Source of the DNA: Streptomyces caeruleatus
GTDB taxonomy: Bacteria > Actinomycetota > Actinomycetes > Streptomycetales > Streptomycetaceae
Assembly: GCF_001514235.1 (NCBI RefSeq)
Contig: NZ_KQ948947.1
Span: 40,581 to 104,580 of the forward strand
Direction: 5' to 3'
Length of the DNA stretch: 64,000 bases
Of the stretch, positions 1 through 9,073 are shown in pieces. The position numbers and the translations under genes were made by a program. Every line of letters starts with the position of its first letter. The first letter of the stretch is position 1. The notes beneath the pieces are model-generated. The model searched no databases, was not told the DNA's origin, and saw only the letters and a list, made by a program, of their open reading frames with translations.

Positions 1-1428
1 GACCTTCGCGGTGTCGTCCTCGACGTGCTGCCGGATCACCGTCTGCGACATGCGCAGGGCGGCCAGCACGATCCCGGCGGCCAGACCGACGAGGACGCCT
101 TCCAACAGCGCCGTCGCCACGATGACCGACGTCGTCACCGTCATGACCACGAACTCGCCCCGGTCCTGCCGCCACATCTTCGGGAACTCGGCCGGCGCGA
201 ACAGCTTCCAGCCGCTGTGCACGAGGACGCCCGCGAGTACCGAGATCGGGATGAGGGCCAGGACCTGCGGCAGCAGCAGTGCGAAGGCGAGCAGCCACAG
301 GCCGTGCAGGGTGCGGGAGATGCGGGTCTTCGCGCCGGCCTGGACATTGGCGGAGCTGCGGGCCACGACCGCCGTGATGGGGAGGGCGCCGAGGATGCCC
401 GCGACCGTGTTTCCGGCGCCCTGGGCGATGAGTTCGGTGTTGTACCGGGTCCGGGCGCCGCTGTGCATACGGTCCACCGCGGCCGCCGTGAACAGGCTCT
501 CCGCCGAGGCGATCACCGTGAAGGTCAGGATGGAGGTGAGGATGGCGGGCTGCGCGAGCCCCGCGAACTGCTCGGCCCCCGGCACTTGCACCGACGCCAG
601 CAGATTGCCGACCTGGAGCGTCTTCACCTCGACGCCGGGCAGCGCGGCGACCGCGATGCCGACGCCGACCGCGACCAGCGCGGCCGGGATCTTCTTGGCC
701 GGGCCCGGCACCTTCTTCCACACGAAGCTCAGCACGATCGTCGCGACGCCGAGCAGCGTGGCGATCATCGCCTGCGGGTCGGTGAGGATGTCGGCGAACA
801 GGCCCGGAACGCCGGCCATGTTCTCGATCGGCGTGCCGGGCGCCTTGGCGTCGGCCACCGGGTAGGCCTGGCTGAACATCAGCGGCAGCCCGATGCCGGC
901 CAGCATGCCCTGGACCACGGCGAGGGAGATCGCCTGGAACATCCGCCCGAGGCGCACCACCCCGAGGACGATCTGGAGGATGCCGGAGAACAGCACGATC
1001 ACGCCGAGCATCGCCACGCCGTGCTCCAGCACCGTCTCCGCGACCAGCGCGGCGAGCCCGGCGGCCGGCCCGCTGACCTGGAGCGTGCTGCCCCGGACCG
1101 CACCGACGACCAGACCGCCGATCACCCCGGAGATGATCCCGAGTTCGGCGGGGACACCGGAGGCGACGGCCACGCCGATGCACAGGGGCAGGGCGACGAG
1201 GAAGACGACGAGGGAGGCGGTGATCTCGTTGGCCAGGTCGAGCTTGGGGCCGGTCTTCGCCGACGACGCCCCCGCGGCCGAGGCGGTCGCGGTCGTCGCG
1301 GTCGCGGTCCTCGCGGTCCTCGCGGTCCTCGCGGTCACGGTCCTCGCGGTCGCGGCCCTCGGCACCGTTTTCGCCGCCGCCGGCTTCGTACGCCCCGGAC
1401 CCCGCCCGCGCGCGTGCGCCCCGCTCAT
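1..1428 (-). CDS. SulP-family anion transporter, C-terminus beyond the window edge
   Basis: Membrane transporter of the SLC26/SulP family, probably for sulfate or bicarbonate. The 476 visible codons run in one open minus-strand frame to the window edge. An Ala/Thr/Arg-rich leader of about 60 residues is followed by the conserved first helices (motif FLVALPLCIGVAVASG, then SGPAAG). The C-terminal STAS or carbonic anhydrase-like part expected for this family lies outside. The ATG at 1428 overlaps the carbonic anhydrase stop by 4 nt (ATGA), so the two are translationally coupled. Pairing with a carbonic anhydrase points to bicarbonate rather than sulfate, but this is inference from context. The 9-bp repeats that encode the leader lie at 1283-1356. 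Confidence 0.85.
   Translation of the reverse strand, partial: MSGAHARGRGPGRTKPAAAKTVPRAATARTVTARTARTARTATATTATASAAGASSAKTGPKLDLANEITASLVVFLVALPLCIGVAVASGVPAELGIISGVIGGLVVGAVRGSTLQVSGPAAGLAALVAETVLEHGVAMLGVIVLFSGILQIVLGVVRLGRMFQAISLAVVQGMLAGIGLPLMFSQAYPVADAKAPGTPIENMAGVPGLFADILTDPQAMIATLLGVATIVLSFVWKKVPGPAKKIPAALVAVGVGIAVAALPGVEVKTLQVGNLLASVQVPGAEQFAGLAQPAILTSILTFTVIASAESLFTAAAVDRMHSGARTRYNTELIAQGAGNTVAGILGALPITAVVARSSANVQAGAKTRISRTLHGLWLLAFALLLPQVLALIPISVLAGVLVHSGWKLFAPAEFPKMWRQDRGEFVVMTVTTSVIVATALLEGVLVGLAAGIVLAALRMSQTVIRQHVEDDTAKV
1283..1356. repeat. Short 9-bp coding repeat in the transporter leader
   Basis: Several imperfect tandem copies of a 9-bp unit (GGTCCTCGC on the plus strand) encode the low-complexity Arg-Thr-Ala leader of the SulP protein. 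Such a tract can change length by slippage without breaking the frame. Confidence 0.7.
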
Positions 1429-2030
1429 CCGGTATGCACCCGGAACAGCCCGTCGCCCTCCAGCTCGTGCACCTGCCCGGTGTCGACCTCGTAGTACCAG
1501 CCGTGCAGCCGCAGCCGTCCGCCGTCCAGCCGCTGCCGGACCACCGGGTAGGTCCGCAGTACGTTCAGCTGGTTGACGACATTGCCCTGGGCCACGTCGG
1601 GCAGCGACGGGTCGTCGGAGGCGGCCGTGAGGACCGGCGTCAGGTCGGGGCGGGCCAGCCCCAGCCAGGCGTCCACGCCCGGCAGCGCGGACAGGTCGTC
1701 GCCCGCCTTCAGCGCGCCCATCGCACCGCAGTGTGAGTGACCGCACACGACGATGTCCTGAACCCCGAGCACCTCCAGTGCGTACTCGATGGTGGCGGCC
1801 TCCCCGGACACGCCGGGGCTGCCGTACGGTGGCACGATATTGCCCGCGTTGCGCAGCTCGAATATCTCTCCGGGCCGGGCGCCGGTAATCAGCGCGGGAA
1901 TAACACGTGAGTCCGAGCAGGTAATGAAGAGGGCTTCGGGATATTGCCCCTCGGCCAGTTTCCGGTATTCACCGCTCTCGAAGTCGACCCGACGCTTGAA
2001 CGAGCGGGCACGGTCCAGCAGCGCCTTCAA
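1425..2030 (-). CDS. Beta-class carbonic anhydrase
   Basis: Zinc enzyme interconverting CO2 and bicarbonate in the cytoplasm. The 201-residue protein has the beta-class zinc ligands: Cys and Asp in ITCSDSR, and His and Cys in CGHSHCGAM, plus the conserved LRNAGN segment. I place the start at TTG 2030 because a strong GAGGAGG ribosome site sits 5 nt upstream and the protein then starts at the usual point (MKALLDRARSFKRRV). A longer frame back to 2156 encodes non-conserved residues (LPLVCAPLRCCQ). The gene is coupled to the downstream SulP transporter by an ATGA overlap, which suggests a bicarbonate uptake and interconversion unit. Confidence 0.9.
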   Translation of the reverse strand: MKALLDRARSFKRRVDFESGEYRKLAEGQYPEALFITCSDSRVIPALITGARPGEIFELRNAGNIVPPYGSPGVSGEAATIEYALEVLGVQDIVVCGHSHCGAMGALKAGDDLSALPGVDAWLGLARPDLTPVLTAASDDPSLPDVAQGNVVNQLNVLRTYPVVRQRLDGGRLRLHGWYYEVDTGQVHELEGDGLFRVHTG

Positions 2031-2222
2031 CGATGCCTCCTCGATGGGGAGTTCGGCCAGTTGACAGCACCGTAGGGGAGCGCACACCAGCGGAAGGTTA
2101 AGTAAAGGCCAGAGCGCGTCCAGGAATTGGACATCCTTTGTCGCAACGCCCTGCAAGCGCTTGTTTCTTGTAGCGTGTCGACGTCAGGGCAGAGAATGCA
2201 AATTCACGGAGAGACAGGATGC
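2031..2222. promoter_or_regulatory. Divergent promoter region of carbonic anhydrase and two-component genes
   Basis: This 192-bp gap separates two divergent operons, so it should hold promoters in both directions. It is less G+C-rich than its surroundings (for example ttgtttcttgtag near 2160-2175). I cannot assign exact -35/-10 boxes with confidence. Confidence 0.45.
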
Positions 2223-3086
2223 ATGGGCATACGAGTGCTGCTCATCGAGGACGACGAGACGATCACCGAACCGCTCGCCGAGGGCCTCGGGCACTTCGGG
2301 CTGACGGTGGATCACGTGACCACCGGCGCCGAGGGACTGCGAAGGCCGTACGGCGATGTCGTCCTGCTCGACCTCGGGTTGCCGGACATGGACGGCATCG
2401 ACGTGTGCCGCGGCATCCGACAGGTCTCGGACGTGCCGGTCATCATCCTGAGTGCGCGGGGTGAGGAGGCCGACCGGGTGCTGGGGCTGGAACTGGGCGC
2501 GGACGACTATCTGGCGAAGCCGTTCAGCGTAAGGGAGTTGGTGGCGCGGGTGCGGGCGGTGACCCGGCGGACCCAGCGCACGGAGGCGGTGGTGGCCGAG
2601 CCGGTGGGCGCGGAGCCGTCGGGCGGGCGTGGGCGTACGGAGGCGCTGGTGGAGCGGCTGCGCGCGGAGGCGGTGAACGCGCCGGTGGCCGCACCGTCCC
2701 CCGCCGCGCCGTCGTACGAGGCCGAGCCGTCCGCCGCGGACGAGGAATCCGGCCCTCAGCCCTCGTACAGCGCCCCCGGCCCCCTCGTCGTGGACCGCCG
2801 CACCCGTCAGGTCTGGGTCGGCGAGATCCCCGTCACCCTCACCCCGAAGGAGTTCGAGCTGCTGGCGCTGCTCACCGAGGATCCCGGTGCGGTGTACTCC
2901 CGGCAGCAGATCCTGGACCGGGTGTGGGACCCGCACTACGAGGGTCCGACCAAGACACTGGACGTCCATGTCGCGGCGCTCAGACGTAAGTTGGGGCACC
3001 CGGGGTGGATCCAGACCTTGCGCGGGGTCGGGTTCCGGCTGGCCGTGCGGACCGAGCCGGGCGGGCCGCGGGTGTCCTCGCCGTGA
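2223..3086 (+). CDS. OmpR/PhoB-type response regulator with long linker
   Basis: DNA-binding response regulator of 287 residues. The receiver domain (about 1-118) has acidic residues E9-D10-D11, the phospho-acceptor D50 in LLDLGLPDMDG and K99 in LAKPF. A winged-helix domain occupies about 195-282 (LTPKEFELLALL, then DVHVAALRRKL and RGVGFRL). Between them lies an Ala/Pro/Glu-rich linker of roughly 70 residues, much longer than usual. The ATG at 2223 follows GGAGAGACAGG; an upstream extension to 2127 lacks conservation. The stop overlaps the kinase start (GTGA), so the two genes form an operon. Confidence 0.92.
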   Translation: MGIRVLLIEDDETITEPLAEGLGHFGLTVDHVTTGAEGLRRPYGDVVLLDLGLPDMDGIDVCRGIRQVSDVPVIILSARGEEADRVLGLELGADDYLAKPFSVRELVARVRAVTRRTQRTEAVVAEPVGAEPSGGRGRTEALVERLRAEAVNAPVAAPSPAAPSYEAEPSAADEESGPQPSYSAPGPLVVDRRTRQVWVGEIPVTLTPKEFELLALLTEDPGAVYSRQQILDRVWDPHYEGPTKTLDVHVAALRRKLGHPGWIQTLRGVGFRLAVRTEPGGPRVSSP

Positions 3087-4567
3087 CCCGCCGGCTGCTG
3101 CTCAGCTATCTCTCGCTCGCCGCGCTCGTGCTGCTCTGCCTTGAGGTCCCGCTGGGCTTCGTGTACTCGCGCGGCGAGCGCGAGCGGGTGGTGGGCGCGG
3201 CGAAGGACGAGGCCGAGTCGGTCTCCGCGTACGCCTCGCTGTCGCTCAGCGCGGGCCGGGCCGAACGGGATCTGGCGCGCCGGGTGGCGCACTGCGCCGA
3301 GCGGATCGGCGGGAAGGTGGTCGTCGTGGACGCCTCGGGCGCCCTGCTCGCCACCTCGCATCCGCTGGCCGCCATCATGTCGTCGAACCTGGCCTCGCGT
3401 CCCGGCATCGCGGCCGCCCTGCGGGGCACCTCCACGGTGGACGTCCGTACGTCGACCATCGGCGGCGTCGAGTACCTGTCGGTCGCCGGGCCGGTGCAGC
3501 GCGACGGGCGGCTCCAGGGTGCCGTATGGCTGACGCTGCCGACCCGGACGGTGCACGAACGCGTCCATCACGTCTGGCTGTTGCTGGCGCTCGGCGGGCT
3601 CGGGGTGCTCACGGCGGTGGCCGTGGTCGGGTTCGCCATCGCGTGCTGGGCCGGGCGGCCGATCCGCGAACTGGAGCGTGCCACCCACGAGTTGGCGGAG
3701 GGCGGCCGGGCCAGGCCGGTGACGATGACGAAGGGCCCGCCCGAGGTCCGCCGGCTGGCCACCGCGTTCAACCGGACGGCGGCCCGGCTCGCCCATCTCC
3801 TCGCCGCGCAGCGCGCGTTCGCGGGCGAGGCGTCCCACCAGCTGAAGACGCCGCTCGCCGCGCTGCGGCTGAGGCTGGAGAACCTGGAGCCGAACGTCTG
3901 CGACCCGGGCCTCGGCAGTCTCACGGCCGCCGTGACGGAGACGGACCGGCTCGCACGGATGGTGGAGGGGCTTTTGGCCATGGCCCGCCTGGAGGAGGCC
4001 TCCGCGACGCCCGCGCCGGTCGACGTGGGCGCGATCTGCGCGGAGCGGCACCGCACCTGGCTGCCGCTCTTCGAGCAGCGGCGGGTCTCCCTGGTGCTGT
4101 TCGCGGGCAGTGTCGGACCGGTCCTCGCCGTCCCCGGCGGCGTCGAGCAGATCGTGGACAACCTGCTCTCCAACGCCCTGCGCGCCTCCCCGCCGGACAG
4201 CACCGTGACCGTCGAGCTACGGCTCCACGTCCCCGCCCGCCGCGCCCTGCGCGACGCCCGCCCCGCCTGGGTCGACCTGCACATCACCGACGAGGGTCCC
4301 GGCATGACGGCGGACCAGCGCGCCCGGGCCTTCGACCGGTTCTGGCGCGCGCCGGGCGCCCCCAAGGGCGGTACCGGACTGGGGCTGTCGCTGGTCCAGC
4401 GTCTGGCGCACGCGAGCGGCGGCGAGGCGAGCCTGCACGCCTCGGCCGCGGGCGGGCTGGACGCGGTGATCCGGCTGCCGTCGGCGGAGCCGCCGCGCGA
4501 GGGGCACGAATCGGGCGTCGACCGGCCGGCACAGCGCAAACGGGTGGTGCCGGTGTTGCGTGCGTGA
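3083..4567 (+). CDS. Membrane sensor histidine kinase
   Basis: Cognate kinase of the preceding regulator. With the GTG at 3083 (4-nt overlap with the regulator stop) the protein has 494 residues: TM1 about 5-27, an extracytoplasmic sensor loop about 30-162, TM2 about 164-188, a HAMP linker, and the phospho-acceptor H252 in GEASHQLKTPLAALRLR. The ATPase domain has the N box (DNLLSNALRASPP), G1 (DEGPGM) and G2 (GTGLGLSLV). The sensed signal is not evident. Adjacency to carbonic anhydrase and a secreted phosphatase does not settle it. Confidence 0.92.
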   Translation: MTRRLLLSYLSLAALVLLCLEVPLGFVYSRGERERVVGAAKDEAESVSAYASLSLSAGRAERDLARRVAHCAERIGGKVVVVDASGALLATSHPLAAIMSSNLASRPGIAAALRGTSTVDVRTSTIGGVEYLSVAGPVQRDGRLQGAVWLTLPTRTVHERVHHVWLLLALGGLGVLTAVAVVGFAIACWAGRPIRELERATHELAEGGRARPVTMTKGPPEVRRLATAFNRTAARLAHLLAAQRAFAGEASHQLKTPLAALRLRLENLEPNVCDPGLGSLTAAVTETDRLARMVEGLLAMARLEEASATPAPVDVGAICAERHRTWLPLFEQRRVSLVLFAGSVGPVLAVPGGVEQIVDNLLSNALRASPPDSTVTVELRLHVPARRALRDARPAWVDLHITDEGPGMTADQRARAFDRFWRAPGAPKGGTGLGLSLVQRLAHASGGEASLHASAAGGLDAVIRLPSAEPPREGHESGVDRPAQRKRVVPVLRA

Positions 4568-4711
4568 GCGCCGGCTGGCACCTTCGGGCACGGACCGACC
4601 GGGCGCATGGGCACCCACAGGCAGCTCTCAGGTACGCCGTCCCACGGTCACCAACTGGCTACGGCCCGTCCACCCGGCTCCCCTAGGTTCCATGCCGCCC
4701 CCCACGCACGA

Positions 4712-4735
4712 CCCCGTCGTCGACCGGCGACGGGG
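4712..4735 (+). terminator. Stem-loop after the two-component operon
   Basis: Perfect 8-bp stem (CCCCGTCG at 4712-4719 with CGACGGGG at 4728-4735) and an 8-nt loop, with no T tract. It lies after the kinase gene and just before the phosphatase ribosome site, so it could be a terminator or a leader structure. Confidence 0.5.
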
Positions 4736-4760
4736 CGGTACGGCACCTCTTGGAGTGAGA

Positions 4761-5921
4761 GTGGAACGTCGTAGCCTTCTGCGTGCGGCCGTCCTCGGCG
4801 GCTCGACCGCCGTGTTCGGCGGAACCCTGTGGCGAGGCGCCGCGTACGCGGCCCCGGCCCAGCCCGGCACCGGCCCCTACGGGGCACTGGGCTCCCCCGA
4901 CGCCAACGGCATCAGACTCCCCAGCGGCTTCACCAGCCGCGTCATCGCCCGCTCCGGCCAGACGGTCTCCGGCACGTCGTACACCTGGCACAACGCCCCT
5001 GACGGCGGCGCCTGCTACGCCGACGGGTCGGGCTGGATCTACGTCTCCAACTCCGAGATCAACCCCTCCGGAGGCGCGAGCGCGGTCAAGTTCTCCTCGA
5101 CGGGCGCGATCACGGCCGCGTACCGCATCCTGTCCTCCACCCGGCAGAACTGCGCCGGCGGCAAGACCCCGTGGAACACCTGGCTGTCCTGCGAGGAGGT
5201 CTCCCTCGGCTACGTCTACGAGACCGACCCCTGGGGGGTGAACGCGGCAGTGCAGCGGCCGGCGATGGGCCGCTTCAAGCACGAGGCGGCGGCCGCCGAC
5301 CCGGTGCGCGAGGTGATCTACCTGACCGAGGACGAGACGAACGGCCGCTTCTACCGCTTCGTACCGAACACCTGGGGCAACCTCTCCTCCGGCACCCTCC
5401 AGGTCATGGTCGCGGGCAGCGCCACGTCCGGCTCCTTCACCTGGTCGAACGTCCCCGACCCGGACGGCTCCCCGACCGCCACCCGCTCCCAGGTCTCGGG
5501 CTCGAAGTCCTTCAACGGCGGCGAGGGCTGCCACTACGCCGACGACACGGTGTGGTTCACCACCAAGGGCGACAACCGTGTCTGGCAGCTCAACCTGACG
5601 TCCAACACCTACGAGTTGGCGTACGACGACTCCCTCGTCACCTCCGGCACGGCCCCCCTCACCGGCGTCGACAACATCACCGGCTCCTCCTCCGGCGACC
5701 TCTTCGTCGCCGAGGACGGCGGCAACATGGAGATCTGCGTCATCACCCCGGACGACGTCATCGCCCCGTTCCTGCGCATCGACGGCCAGTCGGGCTCGGA
5801 GATCACGGGCCCGGCGTTCTCCCCGGACGGCAGCCGGCTGTACTTCTCCAGCCAGCGGGGGACCAGTGGGAGTTCGTCGGGTGGGATCACGTACGAGGTG
5901 AGGGGCCCCTTCCGCGCCTAG
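4761..5921 (+). CDS. Tat-exported PhoX-like phosphatase (DUF839)
   Basis: Predicted secreted phosphatase of the PhoX/DUF839 beta-propeller family. The 386-residue precursor begins with a twin-arginine signal (VERRSLLRAAVLGG, cleavage near AYA-AP) and continues with family-typical segments such as NTWLSCEE, RFKHEAAAADP, YLTEDETNGRFYRF and FNGGEGCHYADDTVWFTTKGD. GTG 4761 was chosen because GGAG lies 5-6 nt upstream and it puts the RR motif at the N-terminus. A frame extending back to 4560 has no signal-like sequence. The propeller family binds calcium and iron in characterised PhoX; this activity is inferred here. Confidence 0.85.
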   Translation: MERRSLLRAAVLGGSTAVFGGTLWRGAAYAAPAQPGTGPYGALGSPDANGIRLPSGFTSRVIARSGQTVSGTSYTWHNAPDGGACYADGSGWIYVSNSEINPSGGASAVKFSSTGAITAAYRILSSTRQNCAGGKTPWNTWLSCEEVSLGYVYETDPWGVNAAVQRPAMGRFKHEAAAADPVREVIYLTEDETNGRFYRFVPNTWGNLSSGTLQVMVAGSATSGSFTWSNVPDPDGSPTATRSQVSGSKSFNGGEGCHYADDTVWFTTKGDNRVWQLNLTSNTYELAYDDSLVTSGTAPLTGVDNITGSSSGDLFVAEDGGNMEICVITPDDVIAPFLRIDGQSGSEITGPAFSPDGSRLYFSSQRGTSGSSSGGITYEVRGPFRA

Positions 5922-6006
5922 CGGTCACAAAACAGCCACATCTTCTCCATATTCAGCCGCAGGGCAATACGGTCATCCCCTCACGCAACACCAGTGGGGG
6001 GATGAC

Positions 6007-6501
6007 ATGACCAATCCGTACGGCACGGCACCCATACCGCAACCACCGTTCCGCCCGGCCCCGAAGTGGGCCCGCAAACGCTACGTACTGCCCGCGCTCG
6101 CCCTGGCCTTCTTCCTGGGCATCGGCGCGGGCGGCGCGTCCGGCGAGGGCTCCAAGGACACCGAGGCGACCGCCCAGGCGGCCTCGCCGCAGCCCACGGT
6201 CACCGTCACCGCGACCATGACGGCCAAGGCACCGGAACCGGAACCGGCCCCGACCGTGACGGCCACCAAGACGGTCAAGGTCACCACGACGGTCACCGCC
6301 ACACCCGCCGCGGACACCGGCGCCGCCGCCGAAGACGGAGCCGGTGACGGAGCCCGTGACGGCGACTCCCCCGGCGGCGACGTCTACTACGCCAACTGCG
6401 CCGAGGCCCGCGCGGCGGGCGCGGCCCCCGTACACCGCGGCGAGCCGGGCTACGCCTCCCACCTCGACCGCGACAACGACGGGGGGGGCTGCGACAGCTG
6501 A
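6007..6501 (+). CDS. Membrane-anchored Excalibur calcium-binding domain protein
   Basis: 164-residue protein of unknown role. A short N-terminal segment precedes one membrane helix (about 27-45), then a Thr/Val/Pro-rich extracytoplasmic spacer (about 50-115), then a C-terminal Excalibur domain (YYANCAEARAAG followed by HLDRDNDGGGCD). The DxDxDG-type loop and paired cysteines are typical of that domain. The ATG is preceded by GGGGGG. It sits between the phosphatase and a convergent secreted-protein gene. Confidence 0.85.
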   Translation: MTNPYGTAPIPQPPFRPAPKWARKRYVLPALALAFFLGIGAGGASGEGSKDTEATAQAASPQPTVTVTATMTAKAPEPEPAPTVTATKTVKVTTTVTATPAADTGAAAEDGAGDGARDGDSPGGDVYYANCAEARAAGAAPVHRGEPGYASHLDRDNDGGGCDS

Positions 6502-6535
6502 CGTCGTGGCGGACGGAGACTTCACCGGGACGGGC

Positions 6536-7327
6536 TCACTTCACATCGACGAAGTCGGCCGAGCCGGCCGTGGCCACGGTGAGGCTCGTACCGGCGAAGT
6601 CGTAGCGGTACGCGCCGTCCGCCGTCGCCTTCACGGTGGCCGTGGCCCAGCCGTTGCGGTCGGTCTTGACCTTCTTCACCGTGACGAAGGGGCCGCTCGT
6701 GCCCTTGCGGTACTGGAGCAGCACCTGGTGCCCGATGAGGGGCACGTCCTTGCGCGCCTCCCAACTGGCGACGCTCATCCGGGCCTCGACCCTGAGTTCC
6801 TTGCCCTTCTTCACCGGCTGCGGGGTGGCGACGGTCTGGGACATGGAGGTCTGCCGCTTGATACGCGCCAGGTAGGCGCCCTCCCCGCGGGTGACGTCGC
6901 CGTCGCCGTCGGTGGCCACGGGGCTGATGGTCCAGACACCGGCCAGGGCGTTGCTGCGGAGGTTGACGTTCGGGTCGGCGGTCACGAGGGCCTCGCAGAA
7001 GGAGGTCGTCTCATTGAGCTTCACGCATTCGGCGTCCCCGGCCATGACCCCGTCGGCCTTCGCGCGGTCCGTCCCGTGCCACAGCTCGTACGACACACTC
7101 CGCACGCCGGACGGGTCGCTGACCGTGGCGGACACCGAGAACACCCTCTTCCGCGCGGCCTGCACACCGACGGTGTAGTCCCGGTCGTGATTGACATTGA
7201 TGTTCCAGAACGCCGTACGGGAGTCGTCCTGGGCGGCCCCGGCGGCCGGTCCGGCGACAGCGGCTACGGCCAGGAGGGCGCCGAAGGCGGCAGTGGTGGC
7301 AATGGCGGCAGTGACGCGTCTGCGCAT
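6536..7327 (-). CDS. Secreted protein of unknown function
   Basis: 263-residue protein with a signal peptide (MRRRVTAAIATTAAFGALLAVAAVAGPAAGA). The mature part looks like two beta-sandwich modules: an Ig-like segment (SVSATVSDPSGVRSVSYELW) and a C-terminal stretch (VLLQYRKGTSGPFVTVKKVKTDRNG) that resembles secreted Ig-like repeat proteins of actinomycetes. Two cysteines (AECVKL, SFCEAL) could form a disulfide. The ATG at 7327 is preferred over a GTG at 7372 because it starts directly with the signal peptide. I cannot name a function. Confidence 0.7.
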   Translation of the reverse strand: MRRRVTAAIATTAAFGALLAVAAVAGPAAGAAQDDSRTAFWNINVNHDRDYTVGVQAARKRVFSVSATVSDPSGVRSVSYELWHGTDRAKADGVMAGDAECVKLNETTSFCEALVTADPNVNLRSNALAGVWTISPVATDGDGDVTRGEGAYLARIKRQTSMSQTVATPQPVKKGKELRVEARMSVASWEARKDVPLIGHQVLLQYRKGTSGPFVTVKKVKTDRNGWATATVKATADGAYRYDFAGTSLTVATAGSADFVDVK

Positions 7328-7809
7328 GATCTTCGGTTTCCCCACGCTCGATGAATTGGGTGGTGACTTCACCCGCGTGAGACAAGGGGGACTTCCGGGC
7401 GGTTGTACACCCTGACCGACACTGACCAGCTCTTAACCCTGCCGTCGCCCTGGCTTGGCGTAATCACGGGGAGCTGGTCAACTTGGCTGCGGGCGGGCGG
7501 AATTCAGCAGAGCACGAAGGACACGGGACCTCTCGAATCCCGGCGCCACCACCCGGGCCTACCACCGCCGGCAAAGGGCACCTCGAGGGTTGGGGGCAGG
7601 CGACAGCTCCCGAAGTTTTCGTCGGCCGTAGGGCCTATCCGTAACAATCAGTAGCAAGAACTTGCACCGACTCGGGGCCACCTCCGCACTCGCAGTACAC
7701 GCCGAGCTTCAGGTCCGGCCAGGTCTGGTTTCGCGCCTTCGTGGCGGCTATGCGTCACGCCGTAGGTCGACTGAACCCGTCGGCCCTGGGCCTCGCTACC
7801 TTGGAACAC
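7328..7809. other. Gene-free junction holding a decayed copy of the ppdK 3' region
   Basis: No convincing gene lies in these 482 bases. Positions 7582-7640 resemble 13846-13904, and 7666-7748 align without gaps to 14109-14191 inside ppdK (about 65 of 83 bases identical by hand count). Read on the minus strand the second block encodes PDLKLGVYCECGGGPESV, against PDLKLGVCGEHGGDPESV in the real enzyme. It is therefore a dead fragment of a ppdK C-terminus and its downstream flank, and marks the left edge of an island. Confidence 0.8.
7582..7748 (-). pseudogene. ppdK C-terminal remnant, left boundary repeat of the island
   Basis: Remnant of the pyruvate phosphate dikinase 3' end plus downstream flank, in the same orientation as intact ppdK. 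The active-site region is changed (CGEH became YCEC), and the part equivalent to 13905-14108, which includes the true stop and an 18-bp repeat tract, is missing. With the matching segment at 13846-14191 it forms an imperfect direct repeat around the island. Confidence 0.78.
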
Positions 7810-8229
7810 ATGAAGCTCTCGCCGAACGCCGCTCGGGACCGCTTTTTCTCGTCACCCGTCGCCCGGTTGGCGACCGCAGATGCGCAGGGCGTGCCCCATG
7901 CGGTACCGGTCACCTTTGTCGCCCTGGACGACGTGTTGTACTTCGCGGTCGACCACAAGCCCAAGAGCACGTGGAATCTGCGGCGGTTGCGCAATATCCG
8001 GGAGAACCCCGCGGTGGCAGTGCTGGTGGATCACTACAACGAGGACTGGTCGACGCTGTGGTGGGCTCGCGCCGACGGACGCGGAGAGGTCCTGGAGGAC
8101 GGACAAGCAGAGCGGGATCGCGCGGTGGGATTGCTGTGCGACAAGTACGAGCAGTACGAGCAGTCCCCTCCCCAAGGCCCCGTGGTCGCCGTTCGGGTGG
8201 AGCAATGGAGCGGCTGGGCGTTCGCATAG
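7810..8229 (+). CDS. PPOX-class F420-dependent oxidoreductase
   Basis: 139-residue split-barrel flavin/F420-binding protein. Features: FSSPVARLATADAQGVPHAVPVTF at the N-terminus, YFAVDHKPKSTWNLRRLRNIRENPAVAVLVDHY in the centre, and WARADGRGEVLED, the usual layout of the pyridoxamine-phosphate-oxidase-like F420 enzymes of actinobacteria. The ATG at 7810 begins with the conserved domain; the upstream frame runs into the ppdK remnant. It is the first gene inside the island, 33 bp before the GntR regulator. Its substrate is unknown. Confidence 0.85.
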   Translation: MKLSPNAARDRFFSSPVARLATADAQGVPHAVPVTFVALDDVLYFAVDHKPKSTWNLRRLRNIRENPAVAVLVDHYNEDWSTLWWARADGRGEVLEDGQAERDRAVGLLCDKYEQYEQSPPQGPVVAVRVEQWSGWAFA

Positions 8230-8262
8230 CCTGGCGGGACAGCCGACCCCGAGGTGACGTAC

Positions 8263-9033
8263 ATGCCGGACCAAGACCTTCCTCCGTACCGTCGGATCGC
8301 CGACGACCTGCGGGCAGCGATCGCGAAGGGAAAACTTGCCCCGGGCGAGAAGCTGAAGTCGGAGAACGAGCTCAAGGACCAGTACGGCACAACCCGGGTC
8401 ACCGTGCGCAAGGCGCTGTCCCTGCTCAAGGCAGACGGACTCCTGATCAGCGAACAGGGCCGAGGCGTCTTCGTACGCCAGCAGCCCAAAGTGCGCTTGC
8501 AGACAACGGGCGCGAACTTCCGCGAGCGACGTGCGACCGGCATGAGCAACTTCACTGCCGAGGCGGCTGCACAGGGGCTCCGGGCGCGCCAAGAGATCCT
8601 GTCGGTGGGGCAGGTTCCCGCGCCGGCCGAGGTCGCCGATCGGCTCGGCATGCCCGAGGGCGCCTCGGTGATCGTCCGTAGACGCGCGTTCTTCGTCGAC
8701 GACGAGCCCATGCAGTTGGCCGACGGGTACTACCCGGCGGAGCTGTTCGCCGGCACCCCGATGGAGGAGCGTCGGCGCATCGCCGGTGGCGTGAGCGCCC
8801 TGATCGAGGATCCTGCAGGGCCCCTGGGACAGCGGATCGTGCGATTCGTCGAGGATCTGGAGATCCGTATGCCCACCCCGACAGAGGTCGACGCACTGCG
8901 TATTCCGCCCGGCGTCCCACTGGCGCGAGTGCTGCGCAGTGCCCAAGTGGAGGACGGACGCGTGGTCGAGGTGTTGGACTCACGCGTGCCTTGTGATCGT
9001 CACGCCTTCCAGTACGTCATTGACGTGCCCTGA
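8263..9033 (+). CDS. GntR-family transcriptional regulator with UTRA domain
   Basis: 256-residue HutC-type regulator. The winged helix covers about 7-72 (PPYRRIADDLRAAIAKGKLAPGE, then YGTTRVTVRKALSLLKADGLL and GRGVFV). A UTRA effector-binding domain follows (about 95-250). GAGG lies 8 nt before ATG 8263; a GTG at 8254 is less well placed. The two identical 16-bp operator-like sites at 9074-9126, just downstream, are good candidates for its binding sites, since GntR/HutC proteins bind GT-N-TA-N-AC-like palindromes. Its ligand is not predictable. Confidence 0.88.
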   Translation: MPDQDLPPYRRIADDLRAAIAKGKLAPGEKLKSENELKDQYGTTRVTVRKALSLLKADGLLISEQGRGVFVRQQPKVRLQTTGANFRERRATGMSNFTAEAAAQGLRARQEILSVGQVPAPAEVADRLGMPEGASVIVRRRAFFVDDEPMQLADGYYPAELFAGTPMEERRRIAGGVSALIEDPAGPLGQRIVRFVEDLEIRMPTPTEVDALRIPPGVPLARVLRSAQVEDGRVVEVLDSRVPCDRHAFQYVIDVP

Positions 9034-9073
9034 CGGCAGGCCTCCGGCTCTTCTGAGTGTGCCCCCTAGAACT

